NCBI RefSeq assembly: GCF_001514305.1
Contig: NZ_KQ949116.1
Span: 1-64,000, forward strand
Direction of reading: 5' to 3'
Length of the DNA: 64,000 nt
Source: Streptomyces dysideae
GTDB lineage: Bacteria; Actinomycetota; Actinomycetes; Streptomycetales; Streptomycetaceae
Shown here: positions 1-8,217 of the stretch, piece after piece
Numbering within the stretch: the first letter of the stretch is position 1
How the letters are laid out: the number at the start of each line of letters is the position of its first letter
Position numbers and translations under genes: made by a program
The notes under the pieces: generated by a model
The model's input: only the letters and a program-made list of their open reading frames with translations
What the model was told of the DNA's origin: nothing
The model's database searches: none

Positions 1-241
1 GAGAGAGGGCGGCGCGGCCGGGGCCTACGACGGAGTACTCCTTCTTGTCCGGTCGGCTCTGTTGTGGCATCTCGCGGACGGCGAGCAGGCCATCGCTCTC
101 CATGCGCTTGAGAACGCGGTAGATCTGCTGGTGCGTGGCGGTCCAGAAGTATCCGATGGACCGTTCGAACCGCCGGGCCAGCTCCCTGCCGGAGCCCGGC
201 TTCTCCAGCAGGGAGACGAGGATCGCGTGCTCGAGCGCCAT
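1..241 (-). CDS. PadR family transcriptional regulator (3' end outside window)
   Basis: The minus strand opens at an ATG at 239-241 and stays open to the window edge, so only the first 80 residues are visible. The start MALEHAILVSLLEKPGSG is the standard opening of PadR-type regulators. It is followed by a winged helix-turn-helix with the recognition segment around YFWTATHQQIYRVLKRM and a wing region ending near KKEYSV. PadR proteins are small cytoplasmic dimeric repressors, usually of neighbouring detoxification or transport genes. The dimerisation helix would lie to the left of the window, so the target cannot be inferred here. Seen: the N-terminal fold signature. Inferred: repressor function. 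Confidence 0.8.
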   Translation of the reverse strand, partial: MALEHAILVSLLEKPGSGRELARRFERSIGYFWTATHQQIYRVLKRMESDGLLAVREMPQQSRPDKKEYSVVGPGRAALS

Positions 242-303
242 ACCTCGATCCTCTTGTGCAACTCGTTGCATAGCCAAGTGGCGCTGCCCAGGTGAGACAG
301 GGC

Positions 304-1241
304 TCACGCTGGGCGGCGGTGAACGGCTCGCCCACCGCACCCGAGTGGATCAGCCTCCCCCGCGACCGCCTCACCGGTAGGTCCGTCGCCCACCACCACA
401 CCGACGGCGCCCGCGTCTTCGCCCTCACCACCGCCGTCTCCGTGGCCGAGCGGGGCGTTGTCCGTCGTGGTCTGGGCGGCGCGGATGCAGCGCGGGGCGG
501 CCCCGAGTTCACGGCGACAGACCTTGTTGAACGCCTGCAGGTCGGGAATTCCGAGGGAGGCCGCAACGGCGGGAAGGGTCAGCGTGGTGGCACGCAGGAA
601 GTGGCGCGCCCGCTCCATCCGCCGGGCTCGGATGGAGCCGACGACCGTCTCCCCGGTGGCGGCGCGGAACAGCCGGGTCAGGTGGTTGTGCGAGACGCCC
701 GCCGTCTTCGCGATCTCGGACACCGTCAGCGGCTCGGCCAGCCGGGTCTCGATCAGTGCCACCGCCGCCACGACAGCGGGATGAGCGGCCTGTGTGTCCC
801 GCGTCGTCGGCGGGGTGAGCTGGGCGACCCGCCAGAGCGCCGCCCACACCTCGGCCGCCGCCCGCGCCGCCGTGTTCGGCCAGACGTCAAGCGCCGGCCG
901 CAACTGCGCTGTGAGCAGCGGCAGTTCCGGACCCGCGTCCTGGATCACCGGGACGCTTCGGGGCGTGCCGGACGTGCTCAGGCGCAGGTGGACATAGAGG
1001 TGCTCGGAGCGGCCCCGGTAGCGATACCGAACCTCCGTACCGGGCGGAGCGGGGCTGATCCTGCCGGGGCGGATCAGGTGCGGGGTGCCGTTCACCGTCA
1101 GGTCGGCCTCATAGCCGTAGAGATGGAGCTGCCACAGGTCCGGCAAGAGAACTCGTCCACCTGGCCGGCGGGGCCGTGCACGCCGATGCCGACGGCAGCG
1201 AGAGCGGGAGGCTCGTCGAGATGGACGAGGGCCGTGTGCAT
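304..1241 (-). pseudogene. AraC family regulator, frameshifted near its N-terminus
   Basis: The C-terminal half carries a clear AraC double helix-turn-helix (PLTVSEIAKTAGVSHNHLTR, then the second helix pair ending LQAFNKVCRREL). It is preceded by a cupin-like sensing domain (LWQLHLYGYEADLTVNG). The natural start MHTALVHLDEPPALAAVG lies at 1241 but is in a different frame from the rest. The frames meet in the run GAGTTCTCTTGCCG near 1150, where one base appears to be missing. The reading frame also runs about 60 residues past the usual AraC end as Gly/Ala-rich sequence, so the 3' end may be rearranged too. It is divergent from the PhyH-like gene, an arrangement typical of a dedicated regulator. 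Either a pseudogene or a sequencing error. Confidence 0.65.
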
Positions 1242-1385
1242 GGGCACGTGTTCCACCACGACGCCGGTAGGCGCGCACCGGGATCGCCGGCCCCGGCCCC
1301 TTTCGGTCCTCGTGGTGAGAATCGACCAGTGGAGGGTGAACGTGACCCACGCGGCGAGCGGCGGGCGGTGCCTAGCGTGGCGGTC

Positions 1386-2291
1386 ATGGAGAAGAGGCAG
1401 GAACTGCTCAGCTCGGTCGAGATGGCGCGCTTCGTTGCGCACGGGTCGCTGCGCCTGGACGCGGTGGTCCCGGCGGAGATGAACGCCGAGGGCCTGGCGG
1501 TGCTGGCGGAGGGGGTGCCGCCGGTGCCGTACGGGACGCCGCTGTCCGAGGCGTACCCGGCCCATTCGTTCGTCCGCAGACTGCTGGACGTTCCGCGGGT
1601 GACGGGGGCCCTGCACAGCCTGGTCGGCCAAGAGCCGACGGTGGACCACCACTTCGTCCACGTCCGCGAGCCCCGTGGCGGGGACGCGCAGCCGCTGCAC
1701 GGCGACGCCGTCATCGACGTCCGGCCGGACGCCTTCGACGTGCAGTTGATGTACTACCCGCAGGCGGTGACGCTGGAGATGGGCGGCACCCTCAGCGTGC
1801 CGGGAAGCCATCTGCGCCGCATCAACGAGTCCGACACCGGCCGCTACCAGAACCTGCGCGGCCAGAGCCGGCTGGTCTGCCCGGCCGGCACGGTGGTGTT
1901 TCTGCACCATGGACTCTGGCACGCCGGCAGACGCAACGACAGCGACACGGTCCGCTACATGTTCAAGATCCGCTTCAACCCCACGGTCCGGCAACAACGC
2001 TTGTGGGACACCTCGGACCTGGACGACCCGCAGGTGACCCGGGAACTGGACGTGACGTTCCCCTGGTACGAGCCGGCCACGGGACGTCTGGAGCGGTACA
2101 ACCGCATCCTGTTGTGGCGGGCACTGACCGGCGACGACTCCTTCGACATCGACCACTGGGTGACCAGGGTCTCCAACCGCCCGCAGGAGGCCGCGGCGAT
2201 CCTGTCGAGCCAGACGGCGGTGGGCTGGTTGGCGATGCGGCTGCCGCCCGGCTCGGCGGCGGCCTTGGCAGACCACTCGGGGTTCACGTAA
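1386..2291 (+). CDS. phytanoyl-CoA dioxygenase (PhyH) family protein
   Basis: This 302-residue protein resembles Fe(II)/2-oxoglutarate oxygenases of the PhyH family, which hydroxylate small molecules in the cytoplasm. The core strands include HHFVHVREPRGGDAQPLHGD, with an HxD-like iron ligand pair at the end (PLHGD). The distal ligand region is FLHHGLWHAGRRNDS, with His and Arg for iron and 2-oxoglutarate. The ATG at 1386 begins MEKRQELLSS; no strong ribosome site is visible. The gene is divergent from the AraC regulator. Its last ~33 residues (after about codon 268) are not natural: from about 2192 the DNA is the antisense strand of a cellulase gene, so the stop codon lies in foreign sequence. 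The enzyme core seems complete but the native C-terminus is lost or replaced. Confidence 0.65.
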   Translation: MEKRQELLSSVEMARFVAHGSLRLDAVVPAEMNAEGLAVLAEGVPPVPYGTPLSEAYPAHSFVRRLLDVPRVTGALHSLVGQEPTVDHHFVHVREPRGGDAQPLHGDAVIDVRPDAFDVQLMYYPQAVTLEMGGTLSVPGSHLRRINESDTGRYQNLRGQSRLVCPAGTVVFLHHGLWHAGRRNDSDTVRYMFKIRFNPTVRQQRLWDTSDLDDPQVTRELDVTFPWYEPATGRLERYNRILLWRALTGDDSFDIDHWVTRVSNRPQEAAAILSSQTAVGWLAMRLPPGSAAALADHSGFT

Positions 2292-2776
2292 ACCTTGGCG
2301 CCGGTGTAGGGGTTGTTCGCACGGCTGCCGGTGTCGCCACCTCCACCGCCACCGCCGTTGTCGACGTTGCAGGTGACGCCGTCGAGTGTGAATGTGGCAG
2401 GCACGCTGTTGGTGCCGCTGTAGGTGCCGTTGAAGCCGAAGCTGACCGAGCCGCCGCCAGCGAGGTTGCCGTTGTAGCCCTCGTTGGCGACGGTGACGTC
2501 GGCACCGTTCTGGCTGATCTTCCCGTTCCAGCCATTGGTGACCTTCTGGTTGCCGGCATACGACCACTTCACCGACCAACCCGACTTGGCCGCCGCGTTG
2601 TTGGTGATGGTCACGGCGGCGGTGAAGCCGGTGTCCCACTGGCTCTGCACCTTGTAGTCCACGGTGCAGGGCATGGACGAGGTGGCAGCGCCGGCCTGGC
2701 CGACGAGGAACGCCGTCCCCGTCGTCCCGGCGACCAGCGCCATGGCGGTGAGCAGCGATGTCCTGGTGTAACTCAT
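1955..2776 (-). pseudogene. GH6 cellulase with N-terminal CBM2, truncated by a junction at about 2192
   Basis: The first 195 codons are a secreted cellulase: signal peptide (ending near GQAGAA), a CBM2 cellulose-binding module (Cys37 to Cys136, with conserved Trp residues in GWSVKWSYAGNQKV and NGWNGKIS), a Gly-rich linker, and the opening of a GH6 catalytic domain (NPYTGAKVYVNPEWSAKAA ... ANQPTAVWLDRIAA). GH6 enzymes release cellobiose from cellulose outside the cell. Homology stops dead after DRIAA at about 2192. The remaining 78 codons are only the antisense of the neighbouring PhyH-like gene. All GH6 catalytic aspartates are missing, so the product could bind cellulose but not cut it. No CebR box was found upstream, although the other cellulase genes here have one. 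Confidence 0.8.
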
Positions 2777-3005
2777 GAGTGCGGGCTTCCTTCTGTCGAT
2801 GGGGCCTTACGGATGGAGGGCGCGCGAATGGTCGCGCTGCCCGACGCTCTACGCGGTGGCTGTGCCGTCGCAGGCTGAGCTCAGGGACGGATCGGAGGAG
2901 CAGAGCCCGTCGTCGCGGCGACGCCGCGTAGGGCGTCGCCGCAATCCCGCTCACCGGCTACCTCGTGCGAGGTCCTGTGAAAGGCGCCGCTGTCAGGTCG
3001 GCACC

Positions 3006-3540
3006 TCAAGGCCTCCGTCGTGCTGGAGGTCGCCCGGTCCGGGGGGCGCTCCTTGAACGGGTGCACACGGCCACCCGGTGGTGTTCGAAGACGCCGGCCG
3101 CCGATGCCCAGTTGGACGGAGCGTGGTCCATGCCCGGCATCGGCTTCTGGCAGCCGGCGTGCACATCCGAGTAGCCGGCCGCTCGGCTCGAGTACTGACC
3201 GCGGGACCCGTACGGTTCGAGCGGGGACTTCCTGCCGGTCGTCTCGATGTGGGCCACCAAGACCTCGACGGTGTGGATGCGCGCTACCGCGAGGTTCGCA
3301 TCCACGGTGCACGTCGTCCCGTTGAGCTTGAACGTCGTCGGTGCGGGATTGCTCGTCGGCGTCACGGCAGCTGATCGGCTCAAAGCCCTGGAAGCCGCTG
3401 TGCCACTGGCTGGTGACGGTGTGTCCCACCGTGCACGCGGCCGTGGCTCCCCGGGCCGAGAACACCGGTAGAACAGCGCTCAAGACGAGCGCGACCGGAC
3501 CGTCGCTGACTAAAAGTACTGAATGCGGGGGGTGTCGCAT
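3006..3540 (-). pseudogene. decayed secreted CBM2-containing enzyme
   Basis: A start at 3540, with AAGGA seven bases upstream, opens a signal peptide and the first strand of a CBM2 (ACTVGHTVTSQWHSGFQ). Within a few codons the frame is lost. The end of a CBM2 (NPAPTTFKLNGTTCTVD) resumes in another frame near 3370-3310, so about 60 residues of the binding module are deleted. A further segment (GQYSSRAAGYSDVHAGC ... PSNWASAAGVFEHH, about 3230-3085) is a catalytic-domain remnant I could not assign to a family. The promoter is better preserved than the gene: a CebR-like box at 3588-3601 and a CGAAACTTTCG palindrome at 3652-3662 lie directly upstream. The gene once belonged to the plant-polysaccharide regulon. 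Confidence 0.65.
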
Positions 3541-3587
3541 GAGCGAGTCCTTACAGCTTGGCGCGCCGCTTCGGACGCGTCGAGTGA

Positions 3588-3601
3588 TGGAACCGCTCCC
3601 A
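3588..3601. promoter_or_regulatory. imperfect CebR-type operator
   Basis: TGGAACCGCTCCCA differs at two positions from the CebR box TGGGAGCGCTCCCA. It lies 48 bases upstream of the decayed CBM2 gene on the minus strand and probably served that gene. Confidence 0.5.
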
Positions 3602-3651
3602 CTGGTGAGGAGGAAGTTAGCGCCAACTGACGAGGTTTCATAGGGGCCTTG

Positions 3652-3662
3652 CGAAACTTTCG
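3652..3662. promoter_or_regulatory. CGAAACTTTCG palindrome (xylanase-type operator)
   Basis: An 11-bp perfect inverted repeat, CGAAACTTTCG, lies between the divergent CBM2 pseudogene and GH48. The same motif type is known upstream of Streptomyces xylanase genes. Assigning it to xylan control here is inference from motif identity and context. Confidence 0.5.
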
Positions 3663-3730
3663 CCCCCATCAGCTCAGTTCGAACTTTGAACTCCTCGACG
3701 TCTTGACCGAACCCGTCTTCATCTCCACGA

Positions 3731-3744
3731 TGGGAGCGCTCCCA
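3731..3744. promoter_or_regulatory. perfect CebR box upstream of GH48
   Basis: The 14-bp palindrome TGGGAGCGCTCCCA matches the operator of the cellobiose/cellotriose-responsive repressor CebR. It sits 57 bases before the GH48 start, where a bound repressor would block transcription until cello-oligosaccharides are present. Confidence 0.85.
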
Positions 3745-3801
3745 CTGGATTCAGACCTTGGCCTCGCTCCGTGAGTCGCGTGACGCAAGGAGGAACAGCA
3801 C

Positions 3802-6720
3802 ATGGATCCCGGACGCAAACGCAGAGCCGTACGGCGCCTTTGGACCGCCGTCGCCGCAGCGTTCGCCCTACCCCTGTCGATGCTCGCCACCGGCACGACC
3901 ACCGCCAACGCGGCGTCCGTGCAGTGCAGCGTCGACTACAAGACCAACGACTGGGGTTCCGGCTTCACCGCCGACCTCACCCTCACCAACCGCGGCACCA
4001 CCGCGATCGACGGCTGGACCCTGACCTACGGCTACTCGGGCAACCAGAAGCTCGCGAACGGGTGGAACGGCACCTGGTCCCAGGCCGGTCAGACCATCAC
4101 CGTCAAGAACGCCTCGCACAACGGCACCGTCGCCGCGGGCGACGCCGTCTCCGCGGGAGCGCAGTTCAGCTACAGCGGCACCAACACCGCGCCGACCGAC
4201 TTCGCGGTCAACGGCACCAGTTGCACCGGCGCCCACCAGCCGCCGATCACGGTGCTGCCCAGCCCGACCGCCGGCGCGACCTACTCGCGCGGTGACGCCG
4301 TGCCGCTCGCGGCGACCGCGGCGGCCGCGGACGGCGCGACGATCAGCAAGGTGGAGTTCTACGACGACACCACGCTGCTGGGCACGGACACGAGCGCGCC
4401 CTACACGCACTCCGCCTCCGGTTTGACCGTGGGCAGTCATTCCCTGCTGGCGAAGGCGTACGACAGCCAGGGCGCGTCGGCGGAGTCCACCCCGGTCGGC
4501 ATCACGGTCGCCACGGGTCCCGCCGTGGTGGCTTCGACCACCCAACTCGCCGTCCAGCAGGGCAAGACGGCGACGTACGACGTGAAGCTTTCCACCCAGC
4601 CGTCCGCCAACGTGACCGTGACGACCTCCCGGACCGGCGGCAACACGGGGCTGTCCGTGACCGGCGGCGCGTCGCTCACCTTCACCCCGTCGAACTGGAA
4701 CACCGCGCAGAAGGTGACCGTCACGGCGGACTCCTCCGGCACGGGGGCGGCGACCTTCGAGTCGACGGCCGCCGGGCACGGCAAGGCGGCGGTGACGGTC
4801 ACCCAGATCGCGGCGTCCAAGGGATACGACGCCCGGTTCCTGGAGCTGTACGGCAAGATCACCAACCCGGCCAACGGCTACTTCTCACCCGAGGGCATCC
4901 CGTACCACTCGGTGGAGACACTGATCGTCGAGGCGCCGGACCACGGGCACGAGACCACGTCGGAGGCGTACAGCTATCTCCTCTGGCTGCAGGCCAGGTA
5001 CGGGAAGATCACCGGCGACTGGACCAAGTTCAACGGCGCCTGGGAGATCATGGAGAAGTACATGATCCCCACCCACGCCGACCAGCCGACCAACTCGTTC
5101 TACACCGCCTCCAAGCCGGCGACCTACGGGCCGGAGGAGGACACGCCGCAACAGTATCCGACGGCGCTCGACCCGTCCGTCCCCGTGGGTGCGGACCCGC
5201 TCGCCAGTGAGCTGAAGTCGGCCTACAACACGGACGACGTCTATGGCATGCACTGGATCCAGGACGTCGACAACACCTACGGTTTCGGCAACACCCCGGG
5301 CGGCAAGTGCGAGGCCGGCCCGACCGAGACCGGACCGTCGTACATGAACACCTTCCAGCGCGGCCCGCAGGAATCGGTGTGGGAGACGGTGCCGCAGCCG
5401 ACCTGCGACGCCTTCAAGTACGGCGGCAAGAACGGCTACCTGGACCTGTTCACCGGGGACAAGTCGTACGCGAAGCAGTGGAAGTACACCACCGCCCCGG
5501 ACGCCGACGCACGTGCGGTGCAGTCCGCCTACTGGGCGGACCTGTGGGCGAAGCAGCAGGGCAAGGGCTCGGCCGTGTCGGGCACGGTCGCCAAGGCGGC
5601 CAAGATGGGCGACTACCTCCGCTACGCCATGTACGACAAGTACTTCAAGAAGATCGGTAACTGCGTGGGGCCCTCGTCCTGCCCGGCAGGTACCGGCAAG
5701 GACGCCTCGCACTACCTGATGTCCTGGTACTACGCGTGGGGTGGCTCCACCGACACCAGTGGGGGCTGGGCCTGGCGCATCGGCTCCAGCTACGCCCACA
5801 GCGGCTACCAGAACCCGCTGGCCGCATACGCGCTCAGCTCCCACGCCGACCTGAAGCCCAAGTCGTCGACCGGCGCGGCCGACTGGAGCAAGTCGCTCCA
5901 GCGGCAGATGGAGTTCTACCGTTGGCTGCAGTCGGACGAGGGCGCGATCGCCGGCGGCTCGACCAACAGCTGGGCGGGCCGCTACGCGTCCCCGCCAGCC
6001 GGGAAGTCGACGTTCTACGGCATGTACTACGACCAGCAACCCGTCTACCACGACCCGCCGTCCAACCAGTGGTTCGGCTTCCAGGCGTGGTCGATGGAGC
6101 GGGTGGCCGAGTACTACCAGCAGACGGGGAACGCCGCCGCGAAGGCGGTCCTCGACAAGTGGGTCAAGTGGGCGCTGTCCAAGACCACGATCAACCCGGA
6201 CGGCAGCTACCAGATTCCCTCCACCCTCCAGTGGTCGGGCCAGCCCGACACCTGGAACCCGTCAAGTCCGGGTGCCAACAGCGAACTTCACGTCACCGTC
6301 GCCGACTACACCAATGACGTCGGCGTGGCGGCCGCGTACGCCAAGACCCTCACGTACTACGGCGCCAAGTCCGGTGACGCGAAGGCGAAGTCGACGGCGA
6401 AGGCGCTGCTGGACGGCATGTGGGACCACCACCAGGACAGCCTCGGTATCGCTGTTCCCGAAACCCGCAGCGACTACAGCCGGTTCAACGACAGCGTCTA
6501 CGTACCGAGCGGCTGGACGGGCAAGATGCCGAACGGCGAGACCATCGACTCGTCCTCGACGTTCTCCTCGATCCGGTCCTTCTACAAGAACGACCCGGCC
6601 TGGTCGAAGATCGAGGCCTACCTCAAGGGCGGCGCCGCGCCCGTCTTCACCTACCACCGGTTCTGGGCCCAGGCGGACATAGCCCTGGCCATGGGCTCGT
6701 ACGCGGAACTCCTCGAGTAG
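3802..6720 (+). CDS. secreted GH48 exocellulase with CBM2 and Ig-like modules
   Basis: This 972-residue enzyme is a processive cellobiohydrolase acting from reducing chain ends of cellulose outside the cell. Order of parts: signal peptide (to about Ala37), CBM2 (about 40-141, closed by two cysteines, with surface Trp in GWTLTYGYSG and NGWNG), a bacterial Ig-like domain (about 148-235, KVEFYDDTTLLGTD), a second beta-rich module (about 236-330), then GH48 (about 340-972). The acid-residue signature HETTSEAYSY is near residue 384. The ATG at 3802 is preceded by AAGGAGG at the right distance. A perfect CebR box is upstream and a strong hairpin terminator follows, so it is probably transcribed alone and cellobiose-induced. 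GH48 and GH6 normally act together; the neighbouring GH6 is broken. Confidence 0.93.
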   Translation: MDPGRKRRAVRRLWTAVAAAFALPLSMLATGTTTANAASVQCSVDYKTNDWGSGFTADLTLTNRGTTAIDGWTLTYGYSGNQKLANGWNGTWSQAGQTITVKNASHNGTVAAGDAVSAGAQFSYSGTNTAPTDFAVNGTSCTGAHQPPITVLPSPTAGATYSRGDAVPLAATAAAADGATISKVEFYDDTTLLGTDTSAPYTHSASGLTVGSHSLLAKAYDSQGASAESTPVGITVATGPAVVASTTQLAVQQGKTATYDVKLSTQPSANVTVTTSRTGGNTGLSVTGGASLTFTPSNWNTAQKVTVTADSSGTGAATFESTAAGHGKAAVTVTQIAASKGYDARFLELYGKITNPANGYFSPEGIPYHSVETLIVEAPDHGHETTSEAYSYLLWLQARYGKITGDWTKFNGAWEIMEKYMIPTHADQPTNSFYTASKPATYGPEEDTPQQYPTALDPSVPVGADPLASELKSAYNTDDVYGMHWIQDVDNTYGFGNTPGGKCEAGPTETGPSYMNTFQRGPQESVWETVPQPTCDAFKYGGKNGYLDLFTGDKSYAKQWKYTTAPDADARAVQSAYWADLWAKQQGKGSAVSGTVAKAAKMGDYLRYAMYDKYFKKIGNCVGPSSCPAGTGKDASHYLMSWYYAWGGSTDTSGGWAWRIGSSYAHSGYQNPLAAYALSSHADLKPKSSTGAADWSKSLQRQMEFYRWLQSDEGAIAGGSTNSWAGRYASPPAGKSTFYGMYYDQQPVYHDPPSNQWFGFQAWSMERVAEYYQQTGNAAAKAVLDKWVKWALSKTTINPDGSYQIPSTLQWSGQPDTWNPSSPGANSELHVTVADYTNDVGVAAAYAKTLTYYGAKSGDAKAKSTAKALLDGMWDHHQDSLGIAVPETRSDYSRFNDSVYVPSGWTGKMPNGETIDSSSTFSSIRSFYKNDPAWSKIEAYLKGGAAPVFTYHRFWAQADIALAMGSYAELLE

Positions 6721-6744
6721 CCTCCGCCGGCGCTCCGCGTACGC

Positions 6745-6769
6745 GACCCCGTCACCAGGCGACGGGGTC
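6745..6769 (+). terminator. hairpin terminator after GH48
   Basis: GACCCCGTC and GACGGGGTC form a perfect 9-bp stem with a 7-base loop, 25 bases after the GH48 stop. No long T-run follows, as is usual in Streptomyces. Confidence 0.7.
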
Positions 6770-6843
6770 ACCCGGCCGGGCGGCCCCAACCCGCACCAGG
6801 GGCTGCCCGGCCCTCGCGCGCGATTCCAGCAGGACCAAGCAAA

Positions 6844-6857
6844 CGGGAGCGCTCCCA
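6844..6857. promoter_or_regulatory. CebR box upstream of the regulator gene
   Basis: CGGGAGCGCTCCCA has one mismatch to the consensus and lies 103 bases before the LacI gene start. This suggests the regulator controls its own expression. Confidence 0.7.
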
Positions 6858-6960
6858 ACCTTTGGGTGCAGAGCGACCGCCTGTAACCATGCCACTGGCG
6901 AAGTCATGTGCTCGCATCCCCTCCGGCCGGTAAGATCGGTGATCTCTTGGGGGAGGTGGC

Positions 6961-7983
6961 ATGGGCAGACGACGCCCGGGGACACCGACGCTGGAGGAGG
7001 TGGCTGCCCACGCGCGGGTGGGACGGGGCACGGTCTCCCGCGTCATCAACAACGCGGCGGGCGTGAAGGAGTCGACGCGTCGGGCCGTACAGCAGGCCAT
7101 CGAGGAACTGGGTTACGTGCCCAATCTCGCAGCCCGTTCCCTGGCCGGGCGGCGCGCCGACGCCGTCGCCCTGGTCATGACGGAGCCGGACTGGCGGCAG
7201 TTCGCCGAGCCCTTCTTCTCCGAGATCGTCCGCTCGCTCGGAGACGCGCTGACAGACACCGGGCTCCAGTTGCTGCTCACCCTGGTCCGCTCGGACGCCG
7301 AGCGGCAGCGCTTCCTCGAATACGCGCGCGGTGGCCGGGTCGACGGAGTTCTGCTGATGTCCGTGCACGCCGGTGATCCGCTGCCGGACATGCTCGCCGA
7401 AGCCCGGTTGCCGACCGTGCTGCTGGGGCGCCGCTCGGGCGAGGAGTACGTCAGCTACGTCGACGCGGACAACATCGGCGGAGCCCGCAGCGCAGTGTCC
7501 CACCTTCTGCGACAGGGCCGCAGAGTGATCGCGACCATCACCGGCCCGCTCGACCTGTACGCCGCCCAGTGCCGGCTGCGCGGCTACGAGGAGGCCCTGG
7601 CGTCGGCGGGCCTGGAGGGCGCGCCGACCCGTGTCGCCGAAAGCGACTTCACGGCGGAGAGCGGACGCCGAGCCATGGCCGAGCTCATCGCACGACATCC
7701 GGATATCGACGGCGTCCTCGCCGCATCGGACACCACGGCCGCGGGTGCCCTGGAGGCCCTGCGGGCGGCCGGACGCCGTGTGCCCGAGGATGTCGCCGTG
7801 ATCGGCTTCGACGACTTCTCGCTGGCTCAGCGGACCGAACCACGGCTGACAACGGTGCGACAGCCGATCGAGGAGATCGGGCGGGCCATGATCCGACTGC
7901 TCCTGGAGGAGATGGAGGAGGGCGCCGTGGCCTGGCGTCATGTCATCCTCCGTACGGAGCTGGTGGTGCGCGAGTCGACCTGA
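6961..7983 (+). CDS. LacI family repressor, CebR-like cellulose utilisation regulator
   Basis: A 340-residue LacI/GalR protein. Residues 9-55 form the DNA-binding headpiece (TLEEVAAHARVGRGTVSRVI, then the hinge helix NLAARSLAGRR). Residues 65-340 are the periplasmic-binding-protein-like effector domain ending VVREST. The ATG at 6961 follows GGGGGAGG. It lies between GH48 and GH12, and identical 14-bp boxes precede all three transcription units, so it is the obvious local candidate for binding them. CebR itself normally sits beside the cebEFG-bglC importer, which is absent here. This may therefore be a CebR paralogue dedicated to the cellulase island. Predicted effector: cello-oligosaccharides (inference). 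Confidence 0.85.
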   Translation: MGRRRPGTPTLEEVAAHARVGRGTVSRVINNAAGVKESTRRAVQQAIEELGYVPNLAARSLAGRRADAVALVMTEPDWRQFAEPFFSEIVRSLGDALTDTGLQLLLTLVRSDAERQRFLEYARGGRVDGVLLMSVHAGDPLPDMLAEARLPTVLLGRRSGEEYVSYVDADNIGGARSAVSHLLRQGRRVIATITGPLDLYAAQCRLRGYEEALASAGLEGAPTRVAESDFTAESGRRAMAELIARHPDIDGVLAASDTTAAGALEALRAAGRRVPEDVAVIGFDDFSLAQRTEPRLTTVRQPIEEIGRAMIRLLLEEMEEGAVAWRHVILRTELVVREST

Positions 7984-8004
7984 CTTTCGTCGGCGAACTC
8001 GCCC

Positions 8005-8018
8005 AGGGAGCGCTCCCG
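8005..8018. promoter_or_regulatory. secondary CebR-like box
   Basis: AGGGAGCGCTCCCG keeps the 12-bp core GGGAGCGCTCCC with both outer bases changed. It lies just after the regulator stop and 139 bp from the perfect box that precedes GH12, so it may act as an auxiliary operator. Confidence 0.5.
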
Positions 8019-8143
8019 GAGCCGACGCGTCGCGTCTCGGCACCTTCGCCTGACCTGCGTCTCCGAAATCGGTTCGACAGGTTCGCGTCCGCAGTCTTGT
8101 CATGGACCTGAACCCTCCCTACAGTCCCTGCCGAGCTCAGGAT

Positions 8144-8157
8144 TGGGAGCGCTCCCA
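8144..8157. promoter_or_regulatory. perfect CebR box upstream of GH12
   Basis: TGGGAGCGCTCCCA, identical to the GH48 box, lies 60 bases before the GH12 start. The spacing to the start codon is nearly the same as at GH48 (57 bases). Confidence 0.85.
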
Positions 8158-8217
8158 TTCGCAAGGCCACGGGAGCACTTCCCTTACCCCACCCCCATCC
8201 CTCTGAAGAGGATCCGC

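Noticed and set aside
292..1482. 396-residue plus-strand frame opposite the AraC gene
   Set aside because: Arg/Gly-rich, no motif. A short stretch (EWISLPRDRLTGRSVAHHH) looked protein-like but is not enough to call a gene.
1098..2954. 618-residue minus-strand frame
   Set aside because: It crosses the AraC, PhyH and cellulase genes in the wrong frame; low-complexity Arg/His composition shows it is a shadow.
8143..8217. upstream TTG start that would lengthen GH12 by 25 residues
   Set aside because: The start codon would lie inside the CebR operator and the extension would precede a complete signal peptide.
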